Shown here one piece after another: positions 1 through 7,300 of a stretch of 53,710 nucleotides of DNA; position 1 is the stretch's first letter; each line of letters begins with the position of its first letter. Below the pieces are notes generated by a model. The model ran no database searches. It was given only the letters and a program-made list of their open reading frames with translations, and was not told the origin of the DNA. The translations under genes and the position numbers were made by a program. The DNA comes from Bacillaceae bacterium S4-13-56. Lineage in GTDB: Bacteria > Bacillota > Bacilli > Bacillales > JAWJLM01. The stretch is from positions 1-53,710 of the forward strand of contig JAWJLM010000031.1 in NCBI GenBank assembly GCA_040191315.1. Direction: 5' to 3'.

Positions 1-313
1 TCAACAAAAGAGCACTTATTATAAAGTTTCAGCAAGGGTCAATCCACGAAACTCAACAAAAGAGCGCTTATTATAGAGTTTCAGCGAGGGTCTATCCACG
101 AAACTCAACAAAAGAGCACTTATTATAAAGTTTCAGCAAGGGTCAATCCACGAAACTCAACAAAAGAGCGCTTATTATAGAGTTTCAGCAGGGATCAACC
201 CACGAAACTCAACAAAAGAGCGCTTATTATAGAGTTTCAGCGAGGGTCTATCCACGAAACTCAATAAAAGAGCACTTATTAATTAGAATTCAGTAGCTAC
301 CAACCCACGAAAC
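1..313. repeat. 52-bp tandem repeat array, about six copies, cut by the window edge
   Basis: Units begin at 1, 53, 105, 157, 209 and 261, each 52 bp. Each unit contains GAAACTC and, about 20 nt later, GAGTTTC or AAGTTTC, so it can form a hairpin. Two sequence types alternate (AGCAC/ATAAAG/AGCAAGG and AGCGC/ATAGAG/AGCGAGG). The unit from 261 is diverged, and a more degenerate trace continues to about 345. There are no unique spacers, so it is not a CRISPR array, and no credible gene lies inside. The array probably continues to the left of the window. The rest of the space up to 453 shows nothing else recognisable. Confidence 0.9.
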
Positions 314-453
314 ACAATTAAATAGATGACATGATTCAGTTTCAGCAACGTTAAAAAGAAAAGACAATATATCTCTCCAAAAAATTATGAAACGCTAATC
401 CGCCTGTGTTAAAATAGGGTTGGATATGTAAATAATGGGGGGTTAAGTGAAGA

Positions 454-810
454 ATGGGGTTAACTGTATATGCTTACCCAAAATGCAGCACTTGTCGGAA
501 AGCTCAGAAGTGGTTAGATGAGCATCAACTAGATTATAAAGTTATACATATTGTTGAAAAGCCACCCACAAAGAATGAAATACAAAACCTTATAGCTCAA
601 AGTGATCAGCCTATAAAAAAGTTTTTTAATACTAGTGGGATGAAATACCGTGAGCTAGGCCTAAAGGATAAACTGAAGACGGCCTCTGAAGAGGAAATGT
701 TGGAGTGGCTAGCTTCGGATGGGATGATTTTGAAACGTCCGATTGTGACAGATGGGAATAAAGTAACAGTAGGTTTTCAAGAGGATAAATTTGCTAGTAC
801 TTGGCTATAA
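454..810 (+). CDS. yusI: ArsC/Spx-family protein (YusI-like)
   Basis: This 118-aa protein has the thioredoxin-like fold of the ArsC/Spx/MgsR family. A CSTC motif at about residues 11-14 gives the redox cysteine pair typical of Spx-like proteins. The FFNTSGMKYRELGLK segment in the middle is the hallmark of the YusI group. Length matches B. subtilis YusI, and it precedes gcvH as it does there. A GGGGGG ribosome site lies about 11 nt before the ATG. A true arsenate reductase role is unlikely, because the family members are mostly uncharacterised. The physiological function is unknown. Confidence 0.85.
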   Translation: MGLTVYAYPKCSTCRKAQKWLDEHQLDYKVIHIVEKPPTKNEIQNLIAQSDQPIKKFFNTSGMKYRELGLKDKLKTASEEEMLEWLASDGMILKRPIVTDGNKVTVGFQEDKFASTWL

Positions 811-927
811 TGAGTATGAGTTTCTTTGTATTAGTCATCGCAACAAATCTGTGAGCAGAATATTTTGGTTTTAATGATATTCCCTATAAAGTAGGAAAAT
901 GAAGATTACATAATGGAGGGGTAAAAG

Positions 928-1311
928 ATGAGTTTACCAAAAGAATTACGTTATTCAAAAGAGCATGAATGGGTGAAAGAAGAAGGTGGACAAGTACGCA
1001 TTGGGATCACAGACTTTGCACAATCTGAACTTGGTGATATCGTATTTGTTGAACTTCCAGAAGTAGGGGACGAAATTGAAGTTGATCAGCCCTTTGGAAG
1101 TGTCGAATCTGTAAAGACCGTTTCTGAGCTTTATGCTCCTGTAAGTGGAAAAGTAGTGGCTATTAACGAAGAATTAGAAGATAGCCCTGAATTTGTAAAT
1201 GAATCCCCATATGAAAAGGCGTGGATGATCCTAGTTGAGCTAAGTGATTCTTCCCAACTTGATGATCTTTTATCAGCAGAAGATTATGAAAAGGTCATCA
1301 CTAAGGAGTAA
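928..1311 (+). CDS. gcvH: Glycine cleavage system H protein
   Basis: GcvH carries the lipoyl-bound aminomethyl group between the P, T and L proteins during glycine breakdown. In Bacillus it is also the first acceptor for octanoyl/lipoyl transfer to other dehydrogenases. The 127-aa length is typical. The lipoylation lysine is K63 in the [10 protein letters not shown] context, and the conserved GITDFAQ and [11 protein letters not shown] segments are present. GGAGGGG precedes the ATG. As in B. subtilis, it stands away from the gcvT-gcvPA-gcvPB operon, which is not in this window. Confidence in the identity is very high. Confidence 0.97.
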   Translation: MSLPKELRYSKEHEWVKEEGGQVRIGITDFAQSELGDIVFVELPEVGDEIEVDQPFGSVESVKTVSELYAPVSGKVVAINEELEDSPEFVNESPYEKAWMILVELSDSSQLDDLLSAEDYEKVITKE

Positions 1312-1367
1312 ATTTTTCCACTTAGATCCCCTCATTTTCTGGGTAAAATAGAAATGGGGTGATTTTC

Positions 1368-1502
1368 ATGAGAACCAATCCAAATGGTAAGTGGATGAAT
1401 AAAAAACAACGTGACGTTGTTAAAGCTCCCCGAAAAGAAAGAAATAATTATCAAACGCCTAAAGCAAGACAGTATGTGGATTGCGATCAAGGCTGGTGTT
1501 AA
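1368..1502 (+). CDS. Small basic hypothetical protein, 44 aa
   Basis: This short reading frame has a good Shine-Dalgarno (GGGGTGATT) 6 nt before its ATG. It sits between gcvH and a strong terminator hairpin at 1510-1539, which supports real expression. The product starts MRTNPNGKWMNKKQ, is rich in Lys, Arg, Asn and Gln, and ends VDCDQGWC with two cysteines four residues or so apart from the end. No domain or membrane segment was recognised. It could be a conserved small Bacillus protein from the yus region, but I cannot name it. Function is unknown. Confidence 0.6.
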   Translation: MRTNPNGKWMNKKQRDVVKAPRKERNNYQTPKARQYVDCDQGWC

Positions 1503-1509
1503 AAGGATA

Positions 1510-1542
1510 AAAGTAGCAGTGTTTTACACTGCTACTTTTGTG
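1510..1542 (+). terminator. Rho-independent terminator
   Basis: AAAGTAGCAGTG, a TTTTA loop and CACTGCTACTTTT form a 12-bp stem with a short T run, just after the 44-aa gene. Confidence 0.85.
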
Positions 1543-1571
1543 CATTATTTTTTTTAAAAGAAAGGATTCCT

Positions 1572-1925
1572 ATGATGGAAGCAGATCAAAGGATCATTAT
1601 TGTGGAAGGAAAAACCGACCTCAAACAAGTAAAGAAAATCCTCGAAGAGGATATAGATGTTATTTGTACTTATGGAACATTGGGAGTTGAACGGCTTGAG
1701 GAGATGATAGAAGAGTATCAGTTGGACGAATTGGATGTATATATCTTAGTAGATGAGGATGAATCAGGACAAAAACTTCGAAAACAATTGTCAAGAGAGC
1801 TTCCACATGCACAACATATTTTCATTGATAAATCCTTTCGTGAAGTAGCTACAACACCTCTAAATCATTTGGCTGTGGCTCTACTAAGTAAAAATTTAAA
1901 AGTGAAAACCGAATGGTTAAAATAG
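1572..1925 (+). CDS. yusF: TOPRIM-domain protein (YusF-like)
   Basis: The 117-aa protein is a stand-alone TOPRIM domain. It shows the N-terminal IIIVEGKTDLKQV (catalytic Glu) and the central VDEDESGQKLR (the DxD motif of TOPRIM) expected for Mg2+-dependent nucleotidyl-transfer or hydrolysis folds such as RNase M5, primase and OLD nucleases. It resembles YusF in the same yus context. The start may be either of two adjacent ATGs (1572 or 1575), with AAAGAAAGGA upstream. It is followed 10 nt later by the thioredoxin-like gene, probably co-transcribed. Its substrate is not known. Confidence 0.8.
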   Translation: MMEADQRIIIVEGKTDLKQVKKILEEDIDVICTYGTLGVERLEEMIEEYQLDELDVYILVDEDESGQKLRKQLSRELPHAQHIFIDKSFREVATTPLNHLAVALLSKNLKVKTEWLK

Positions 1926-1935
1926 GAGGATTCCT

Positions 1936-2256
1936 ATGATTGAAATTTCAGAAGAACAAGCCCTTGAAAGAATGACTAACTATCCTGATGAGTTGACATT
2001 GTTATTTTTTGTAAGTCCTTTTTGTTATACATGTAGGGTAGAGGAACGTAAGCTTGAAGTATTAGAAAAAATGATTGCTCCCATGAAAATCATTAAAATA
2101 AATGGCATGGTTAGCCCAAATCTAATTGAAAAATTTAAAATTACAAAAGTACCCTCTTTATTACTAGTTAAAGATAATGAATTAAAATCAAGCATTTACA
2201 CCTTTTATTCCATACCAGAAATTTTCGAGAAAATTAACCGTTTACAAAGTGACTAA
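1936..2256 (+). CDS. yusE: Thioredoxin-like protein (YusE-like)
   Basis: The 106-aa protein has a thioredoxin fold with the redox motif CYTC (about residues 31-34) after a hydrophobic LLFFVSPF strand. The cis-Pro segment KVPSLLLVKDNE follows near residue 73. The motif is CYTC rather than the CGPC of canonical thioredoxin, consistent with the YusE group. AGGAGG precedes the ATG by about 8 nt, and the gene follows yusF closely. A general thiol-disulfide role in the cytosol is inferred from the family; no partner is evident. Confidence 0.8.
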   Translation: MIEISEEQALERMTNYPDELTLLFFVSPFCYTCRVEERKLEVLEKMIAPMKIIKINGMVSPNLIEKFKITKVPSLLLVKDNELKSSIYTFYSIPEIFEKINRLQSD

Positions 2257-2313
2257 ATCAGTATTTCTCTAAAAAATGAAAATTGACGGCTAAAAAAGCT
2301 TTTAAAAAATCTG

Positions 2314-2343
2314 TTGACAATCATTTTTTTCGCGTGCTATGAT
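2314..2343 (+). promoter_or_regulatory. SigA promoter of the met operon
   Basis: TTGACA at 2314-2319 and TATGAT at 2338-2343 are separated by 18 nt. They sit about 40 nt upstream of the S-box aptamer. Confidence 0.8.
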
Positions 2344-2383
2344 GCAGGAGTATTAAAATTCAAATATTCAATTTAATAACTTT

Positions 2384-2495
2384 CTCTTATCCAGAGAGGT
2401 GGAGGGACTGGCCCTATGAAGCCCGGCAACCGTCAAGCATCTGCTTGAAATGGTGCCAATTCCTGCGAAGTCGAATGACTTTGGCAGATGAGAGA
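2384..2495 (+). promoter_or_regulatory. SAM-I (S-box) riboswitch aptamer
   Basis: The leader contains the conserved S-box blocks CTCTTATCCAGAGAGG, GGAGGGACTGGCCC, GATGAAGCCCGGCAACC-like (here TATGAAGCCCGGCAACC), GGTGCCAATTCC and GCAGATGAGAG in the right order. SAM binding stabilises an anti-antiterminator, so the terminator at 2514-2555 forms and metNPQ transcription stops when methionine/SAM is plentiful. This is established for the family and agrees with the downstream methionine importer. Confidence 0.97.
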
Positions 2496-2513
2496 ACGAC
2501 TGAGCGTATTTTC

Positions 2514-2555
2514 AGCGCCTTTCTGTTCTCTTGTGCAGAAAGGCGCTTTTGTTTT
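2514..2555 (+). terminator. S-box regulated terminator
   Basis: AGCGCCTTTCTG and CAGAAAGGCGCT form a 12-bp stem followed by TTTTGTTTT. It is the expression platform of the SAM riboswitch. Confidence 0.93.
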
Positions 2556-2624
2556 GTCCTCATCCCTACTCAAGGATATTTTGGAGAAAAAGGTTAAAAG
2601 TAATTGAAAGGAGGGACCCTTTAC

Positions 2625-3641
2625 ATGATAACGATTCAATCGCTTTCTAAAACATATAAAGGGCAGGTCCGTGCTGTAAATGATCTAAACCTTGAAATTA
2701 AACAAGGAGAAATCTTTGGCGTGATTGGTTATAGTGGGGCCGGGAAAAGTACCTTTATTCGTTTGCTTAATCGTCTGGAAGAGCCTACCCATGGGTCTGT
2801 AAAAATAGGCGGGAAAGATATCACCAAAATGAAACGTAAGGAATTACGTTTAGCCAGACAAGATATAGGAATGATTTTCCAACATTTCAACTTGCTTTGG
2901 TCTAGAACAGTACGTCAAAATATTTCCTTCCCACTAGAAATTGCAGGCATCCCTCCCTTTGAAAGAAAGGCACGTGTCGATGAACTCATTGATTTAGTCG
3001 GTCTAAAGGGGAGAGAAAATGCATACCCAAGTCAGCTAAGTGGAGGACAAAAACAGAGAGTCGGGATTGCAAGAGCTTTGGCTAACGAACCAAAGGTTTT
3101 ATTATGTGATGAAGCAACATCTGCTCTTGATCCGGAAACGACAGATTCCATTTTAGACCTTTTGGTAAGTATAAATCAGAAATTGGGTTTAACAATTATT
3201 CTAATTACTCATGAAATGCATGTGATTCGAAAGATTTGTCATCGGGTAGCTGTCATGGAGGAAGGGAATATTGTGGAGCAAGGAGATGTTATGAATATTT
3301 TCCTTCACCCTCAAAAACCTGTGACTAGGAAGTTTGTCTCTCAGGTGATGGGGGATCCAGATGAACAGGATATTATAGATTCTTTAGTTGAGCACTACGA
3401 TTATGGAAAAATTGTAAGGCTCCACTTTGTTGGGTCTAAGGCTAATCAAGCTCTGATAAGTGAATTAATAAAAACTTACGATATTACCATCAATATATTG
3501 CAAGGGAAAATCACGCAAACACGTGAAGGAGCTTATGGTACCTTGTTTGTTCATATTGAAGGAGAAGAAACAGAGATAGAAAAAGCTATCCGTCATATAG
3601 AAAAGACCTCAGTGGAAGTTGAGGTGAAGACCAATGCTTAG
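2625..3641 (+). CDS. metN: Methionine ABC transporter ATP-binding protein MetN
   Basis: MetN powers uptake of methionine and its derivatives together with MetP and MetQ. The 338-aa protein has Walker A GYSGAGKST at residues 35-43, the LSGGQKQR signature and the Walker B LLCDEATSALD. The C-terminal ~85 residues form the NIL/ACT-like domain that lets bound methionine inhibit transport in the family. The start at ATG 2625 is chosen because AAAGGAGGG lies 10 nt before it; an in-frame TTG further upstream overlaps that site. metP starts 8 nt before the stop, so translation is probably coupled. It is controlled by the upstream SAM riboswitch. Confidence 0.97.
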   Translation: MITIQSLSKTYKGQVRAVNDLNLEIKQGEIFGVIGYSGAGKSTFIRLLNRLEEPTHGSVKIGGKDITKMKRKELRLARQDIGMIFQHFNLLWSRTVRQNISFPLEIAGIPPFERKARVDELIDLVGLKGRENAYPSQLSGGQKQRVGIARALANEPKVLLCDEATSALDPETTDSILDLLVSINQKLGLTIILITHEMHVIRKICHRVAVMEEGNIVEQGDVMNIFLHPQKPVTRKFVSQVMGDPDEQDIIDSLVEHYDYGKIVRLHFVGSKANQALISELIKTYDITINILQGKITQTREGAYGTLFVHIEGEETEIEKAIRHIEKTSVEVEVKTNA

Positions 3642-4299
3642 TGAACTATTTCCAAATGTAGATTCAGAAGATTTATATGAAGCGACCATTGACACGTTAT
3701 ATATGACTGGTATTTCTGTAGTAGGTACCTTTATTCTTGGGATTTTATTAGGATTATTATTGTTTTTGACGGCTAAAGGTGGACTTACGAATAGGGTTTT
3801 AAATTTAATAACGGCAGTCGTGGTAAATGTCTTTCGTGCCATCCCTTTTATTATTTTGATATTGCTCTTATTCCCTTTTACGGATTGGTTAATGGGAACG
3901 ATTCGCGGACCAAAGGCAGCACTTCCAGCACTTATTGTTGGGGCAGCACCCTTTTATGGGAGAATGGTCGAGATTGCTTTAAAAGAAGTGGATAAAGGAG
4001 TCATTGAGGCTGCCGAAGCCATGGGTGCGAAAATTTCAACCGTCATTTTTAAGGTGCTATTACCCGAGTCAATGCCAGCTCTCATCTCAGGAATTACAGT
4101 AACAGCAATTTCTTTAATAGGGTATACAGCAGTTGCTGGAGTTATTGGAGCAGGTGGGTTAGGAGACTTAGCCTACATGAAAGGCTTCCAACGACGTGAT
4201 TTTGATGTTGTTGTAGCATGTACGATATTAATCGTATTTATTGTATTTGTTTTTCAGTTTATTGGAGATTTCATTTCTAATAAATTAGATAAAAGATAA
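3634..4299 (+). CDS. metP: Methionine ABC transporter permease MetP (MetI)
   Basis: This 221-aa inner-membrane permease of the MetI family has about five hydrophobic segments. The coupling (EAA) loop reads EAAEAMGAKISTVIFKVLLPES, which docks on MetN. The conserved IGYTAVAGVIGAGGLGDLAY stretch near the C-terminus is the family hallmark. It overlaps metN by 8 nt and is followed by metQ after 24 nt, so the three form one operon. It should act as a homodimer with MetN. Confidence 0.96.
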   Translation: MLSELFPNVDSEDLYEATIDTLYMTGISVVGTFILGILLGLLLFLTAKGGLTNRVLNLITAVVVNVFRAIPFIILILLLFPFTDWLMGTIRGPKAALPALIVGAAPFYGRMVEIALKEVDKGVIEAAEAMGAKISTVIFKVLLPESMPALISGITVTAISLIGYTAVAGVIGAGGLGDLAYMKGFQRRDFDVVVACTILIVFIVFVFQFIGDFISNKLDKR

Positions 4300-4323
4300 T
4301 TAATCAAAAAGGGGAGTTACAAC

Positions 4324-5229
4324 ATGAAAAAAGTATGGTTAACAGTAATTAGTGCATTATTTATCCTGGCATTAGCTGCTTGTGGAACAAGTGATGAAAA
4401 CAGTGCAGACACAGAAAATAATGCAGCAGCAAATCAAGCATCCGAAGAAAATAATACAGCCACAAATGAAGGAACAGAGCAAGAAGAACAAGATTTAGTT
4501 ACTCTTAAAGTTGGTGCAACTAGCGTTCCTCATGCAGAAGTGTTAGAACAAGCACAGCCATTACTAGAAGAGCAAGGTGTTCAGCTTGAGATTGAAGTAT
4601 ACCAAGATTACCTTCTTCCAAATGAGGATTTAAGCAATGGAGGTCTTGATGCAAACTATTTCCAACATATCCCGTACCTAGAACAACAAATTGCGGATTT
4701 CGGTTATGATTTTGTGAATGCTGGTGGAATTCACATTGAACCAATGGGTATTTATTCTAAAAATATTAAAAGCGTAGATGATATTAAAGAGGGAACAGTT
4801 GTCATTATGAGCCGTTCCATCGCGGACCATGGCCGTATTCTTTCTTTACTTGAAAGAGAAGGAATCCTTAAGCTTTCAGATGATGTAAATAAAGTAGAAG
4901 CAACTGAAGATGACATTGTTGAAAACCCATTAAACCTTGAGTTTGATGCAAGTATTGATGCAGGCTTCCTTCCTGAATATTATGAGAGAGAAGAAGATGC
5001 TCTAGTTGCGATCAATACTAACTATGCAATTGAAGCGGGATTAATTCCTACGGAAGATGCACTTATTCTCGAAGGTTCAGAATCACCTTACGTAAATGTG
5101 ATTGCTGTTCGCAGTGAAGATAAAGAATCAGAAGCTATTCAAAAGCTTGTAGATGTTTTACGTTCTGAAGAAATTCAAAACTTTATTAATGAAAAGTATG
5201 AAGGTGCAGTTGTACCTGTAAGCGAATAA
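4324..5229 (+). CDS. metQ: Methionine-binding lipoprotein MetQ
   Basis: MetQ is the extracytoplasmic receptor of the importer. A type II signal peptide ends in LALAAC with the lipidated cysteine at residue 20. A 35-residue low-complexity linker rich in Glu, Asn, Thr and Ala follows, longer than in many MetQ proteins. The NLPA family domain then begins at LKVGATSVPHAEVLE and includes NGGLDANYFQHIPYLEQ. GGGGAG lies before the ATG. It is the last gene of the S-box operon and is followed by a terminator. Confidence 0.96.
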   Translation: MKKVWLTVISALFILALAACGTSDENSADTENNAAANQASEENNTATNEGTEQEEQDLVTLKVGATSVPHAEVLEQAQPLLEEQGVQLEIEVYQDYLLPNEDLSNGGLDANYFQHIPYLEQQIADFGYDFVNAGGIHIEPMGIYSKNIKSVDDIKEGTVVIMSRSIADHGRILSLLEREGILKLSDDVNKVEATEDDIVENPLNLEFDASIDAGFLPEYYEREEDALVAINTNYAIEAGLIPTEDALILEGSESPYVNVIAVRSEDKESEAIQKLVDVLRSEEIQNFINEKYEGAVVPVSE

Positions 5230-5236
5230 TATGGAA

Positions 5237-5308
5237 GATTCCTCCCTTGGATAGAATACTATGGTTAAGGTCAAACTACCTATATCCATTATTCAATGGG
5301 AGGATTTT
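5237..5308 (+). terminator. Probable metNPQ terminator
   Basis: GATTCCTCCC at 5237 and GGGAGGATTTTTT near 5297 can pair across a long structured loop that itself contains the complementary GGATA and TATCC. A T run follows. Confidence 0.65.
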
Positions 5309-5861
5309 TTGAAGGAAAGAGTGCTGTAAATTCAACCGAATTAGCTTTACCATATTATAAGGAAGAGAATGGATTTTTTCAGAAATATGCCGGATGTAGC
5401 TAGTCATACGAAAGATGGCTTTAAGAGGGAAGATTTCTCAAAAGCATAAGTAATTAATGGGGTTAGCTATTGGGATAGCTTCACAAAAGGAGTATTGTAT
5501 TATTTCTCGCACGAATGGAAGTAATACCCAGCCCAAATCTTAAGTAAAACAGGAAGAGTAGGTAGGGGTTTTACTCCCATGAAAATAAAACATTAAATTA
5601 AATTTTCATCCTTATTGGTGAAGTTTGCTTCATGGTTGGCGACCGAATGGTTCAAGAACCTTTAGGTATATCCTTGGGCGCTAACCATCAGTGGAGACCC
5701 TGCTGATTGAAGTTTCACTTTATCCTTATCATTAAATAGCAAAAATGTAGGATATCGAAGAATGAGGCAGAAAATCTTACAATATTGCTAAAAAGCATAC
5801 ACAGCTTAAGGCACAGCTTTGCAAATGCTATTCCTTGGGGATATTTTTCTTCAAATCAGTT
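5309..5861. other. Gene-poor region with repeat remnant
   Basis: No intact gene was found. A short open stretch around 5370-5450 reads MDFFRNMPDVASHTKDGFK before a stop. In B. subtilis a carboxymuconolactone-decarboxylase-like gene (yurZ) sits between metQ and sufC, so this could be its remnant, but the match is too weak to claim. The part from about 5573 is a dispersed repeat listed separately. Confidence 0.5.
5573..5730 (+). repeat. Dispersed repeat, IS605-type right-end-like (copy 1)
   Basis: The sequence shares long blocks with 32006-32163, including CCCATGAAAATAAAAC, TTTCATCCTT, GCTTCATG and GGTTCAAG followed by CCTTTAGGTA. It shares the CCTTTAGGT...CTTGGG...CTAAC...ATCAGTGG...CTGATTGAAG block with 43367-43461 and with the inverted copy at 51355-51460. 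The ATCAGTGG/CTGAT hairpin before TTTCACTTTA resembles the right end of IS200/IS605-family elements. No transposase gene lies nearby. Confidence 0.7.
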
Positions 5862-5890
5862 TTGATGAAAGAATTGATCGTTGCTATACT
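5862..5890 (+). promoter_or_regulatory. Putative promoter of a small gene
   Basis: TTGATG at 5862-5867 and TATACT at 5885-5890 are separated by 17 nt, upstream of the reading frame at 5927. Confidence 0.55.
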
Positions 5891-5926
5891 TGATCATGTA
5901 AAAACTCTTGAAGGGAAGGATTTATT

Positions 5927-6115
5927 ATTCAAAACCAATTGGATTTGAATTACACCAATGACATGGAGAAGGCAATGCATCAATCCCACGGAATTGGCTA
6001 TGAGGAGTACAGTCGAAAGCTTGATCAACGAATAAAAATCGAAAAGCGTAGAGAAATGGAATATCAAAAAAGCTTAAGTTATGCAGCAGATTTTGAGCGT
6101 CAGGCTCACCGATAA
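5927..6115 (+). CDS. Small charged protein with apparent ATT start
   Basis: A reading frame of about 62 codons lies between a promoter-like sequence (5862-5890) and a strong terminator (6127-6172). AGGGAAGGA at 5912-5920 is a good ribosome site, but the in-frame codons at the right distance are ATT ATT; there is no ATG, GTG or TTG within range. In-frame TTG occurs at 5939 and ATG at 5960, both too far. The product is hydrophilic and rich in Glu, Arg, Tyr and Gln (for example GIGYEEYSRKLDQRIK). It may use a rare ATT start, as infC does, or have lost its start by mutation. Function is unknown. Confidence 0.5.
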   Translation: MQNQLDLNYTNDMEKAMHQSHGIGYEEYSRKLDQRIKIEKRREMEYQKSLSYAADFERQAHR

Positions 6116-6126
6116 AAAGTAGAAGG

Positions 6127-6172
6127 AAAAAGACAGACGGCCTCATTTATTGAGTTCGTCTGTCTTTTTTTT
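6127..6172 (+). terminator. Strong rho-independent terminator
   Basis: AAAAGACAGACG and CGTCTGTCTTTTTTTT form a long stem with an eight-T tail. Confidence 0.9.
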
Positions 6173-6260
6173 GCAGATAGGAAGAAATAAAAAACTTTTC
6201 CTATCTGCATAAGGGTCACTAAGACATTCGTTATAAAAATGGCTTAGTAAATGCTGGATT
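6173..6260. repeat. Mini inverted-repeat element, minimal form
   Basis: GCAGATAGGAA at 6173-6183 and TTCCTATCTGC at 6198-6208 are a perfect 11-bp inverted repeat. The flank CATAAGGGTCACTAAG is shared with copies near 44763 and 47466. The inverted repeat matches the ends of the ~310-bp repeat at 47148-47463, so this looks like that element reduced to its termini. From 6261 to 6501 is AT-rich leader DNA for sufC with no gene. Confidence 0.65.
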
Positions 6261-6501
6261 TTCTAATATTATCACGTTATTTATCTTAAATATTTTTTAT
6301 AGTTATTTTTTATTCATAGTTATTTTAAATAAGGAGTAATATTGATATCAAAGGGCTTATAAGCTAAGGGTCTACAAAAGTTTGTATTTCTAGCTAAATT
6401 AGTTGATAATACAATATAGATGATATAAGATTGTAATGAGAATAGAATGAGAATAAAAAAATTCTATGAAACAAAATTATAGATAAAATGGAGGTATTAT
6501 T

Positions 6502-7287
6502 ATGGCGGGATCTACTCTTGAAATTAAGGATTTACATGTTTCCATTGAAGGAAAGGAAATTTTAAAAGGTGTTAACCTTACCATAAAAGGTGGAGAATTT
6601 CACGTAGTAATGGGTCCAAACGGTACCGGAAAATCCACTCTAGCTTCGGCTATTATGGGTCATCCGAAGTTTGAAGTTACTAAAGGATCGGTTTTGTTAG
6701 ACGGAGAAGACGTTTTAGAAATGGAAGTAGATGAGCGTGCACGTGCTGGACTATTTCTTGCTATGCAATACCCAAGCGAAATTACTGGTGTGACAAACTC
6801 AGACTTTTTACGTTCTTCTATTAATGCACGTCGTGAAGAAGGTGAAGAAATCTCTCTTATGAAGTTCATAAAAGAAATGGACGATAATATGGATTACTTA
6901 GAGATGGATAAAAATATGGCACAAAGATACTTAAATGAAGGCTTTTCGGGTGGAGAGAAGAAACGTAATGAAATTCTACAATTAATGATGCTTAAGCCTG
7001 CGATTGGAATTCTTGACGAGATTGATTCAGGTCTTGATATTGACGCCTTAAAAGTTGTTTCTAAGGGAATTAACAAGTTACGTAATGAGGATTTTGGATG
7101 TTTAATCATTACTCACTACCAGCGTTTATTAAACTATATTACTCCAGACTATGTTCATGTAATGATGCAAGGGCGTGTAGTAAAATCCGGTGGACCTGAG
7201 CTTGCACAACATCTTGAAGAAGAAGGTTATGACTGGATCAAACAAGAATTAGGTATTGAAGACGAAACTGTTGGCCAAGAAGCGTAA
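6502..7287 (+). CDS. sufC: Fe-S assembly ATPase SufC
   Basis: SufC is the ABC-type ATPase of the SufBCD scaffold that builds Fe-S clusters in the cytosol. The 261-aa protein has Walker A GPNGTGKST at residues 38-46, the FSGGEKKR signature and the Walker B IGILDEIDSGLD. The GGEKKR-N-E form is typical of SufC rather than importer ATPases. GGAGG precedes the ATG. It begins the conserved Firmicute order sufCDSUB, with sufD 13 nt downstream. Together these five genes are the essential Fe-S machinery of Bacillus. Confidence 0.98.
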   Translation: MAGSTLEIKDLHVSIEGKEILKGVNLTIKGGEFHVVMGPNGTGKSTLASAIMGHPKFEVTKGSVLLDGEDVLEMEVDERARAGLFLAMQYPSEITGVTNSDFLRSSINARREEGEEISLMKFIKEMDDNMDYLEMDKNMAQRYLNEGFSGGEKKRNEILQLMMLKPAIGILDEIDSGLDIDALKVVSKGINKLRNEDFGCLIITHYQRLLNYITPDYVHVMMQGRVVKSGGPELAQHLEEEGYDWIKQELGIEDETVGQEA

Positions 7288-7300
7288 GAGGGGGGATAGC

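Noticed and set aside
1-313. CRISPR array
   Set aside because: The repeating unit is contiguous with no unique spacers, and no cas genes are present.
2433-2639. Minus-strand reading frame over the metN leader
   Set aside because: It is the complement of the SAM riboswitch and terminator, which fully explain the sequence.
5370-5520. Remnant of a yurZ-like carboxymuconolactone decarboxylase gene
   Set aside because: Synteny fits, but the short peptide MDFFRNMPDVASHTKDGFK is not a convincing match and stops follow.
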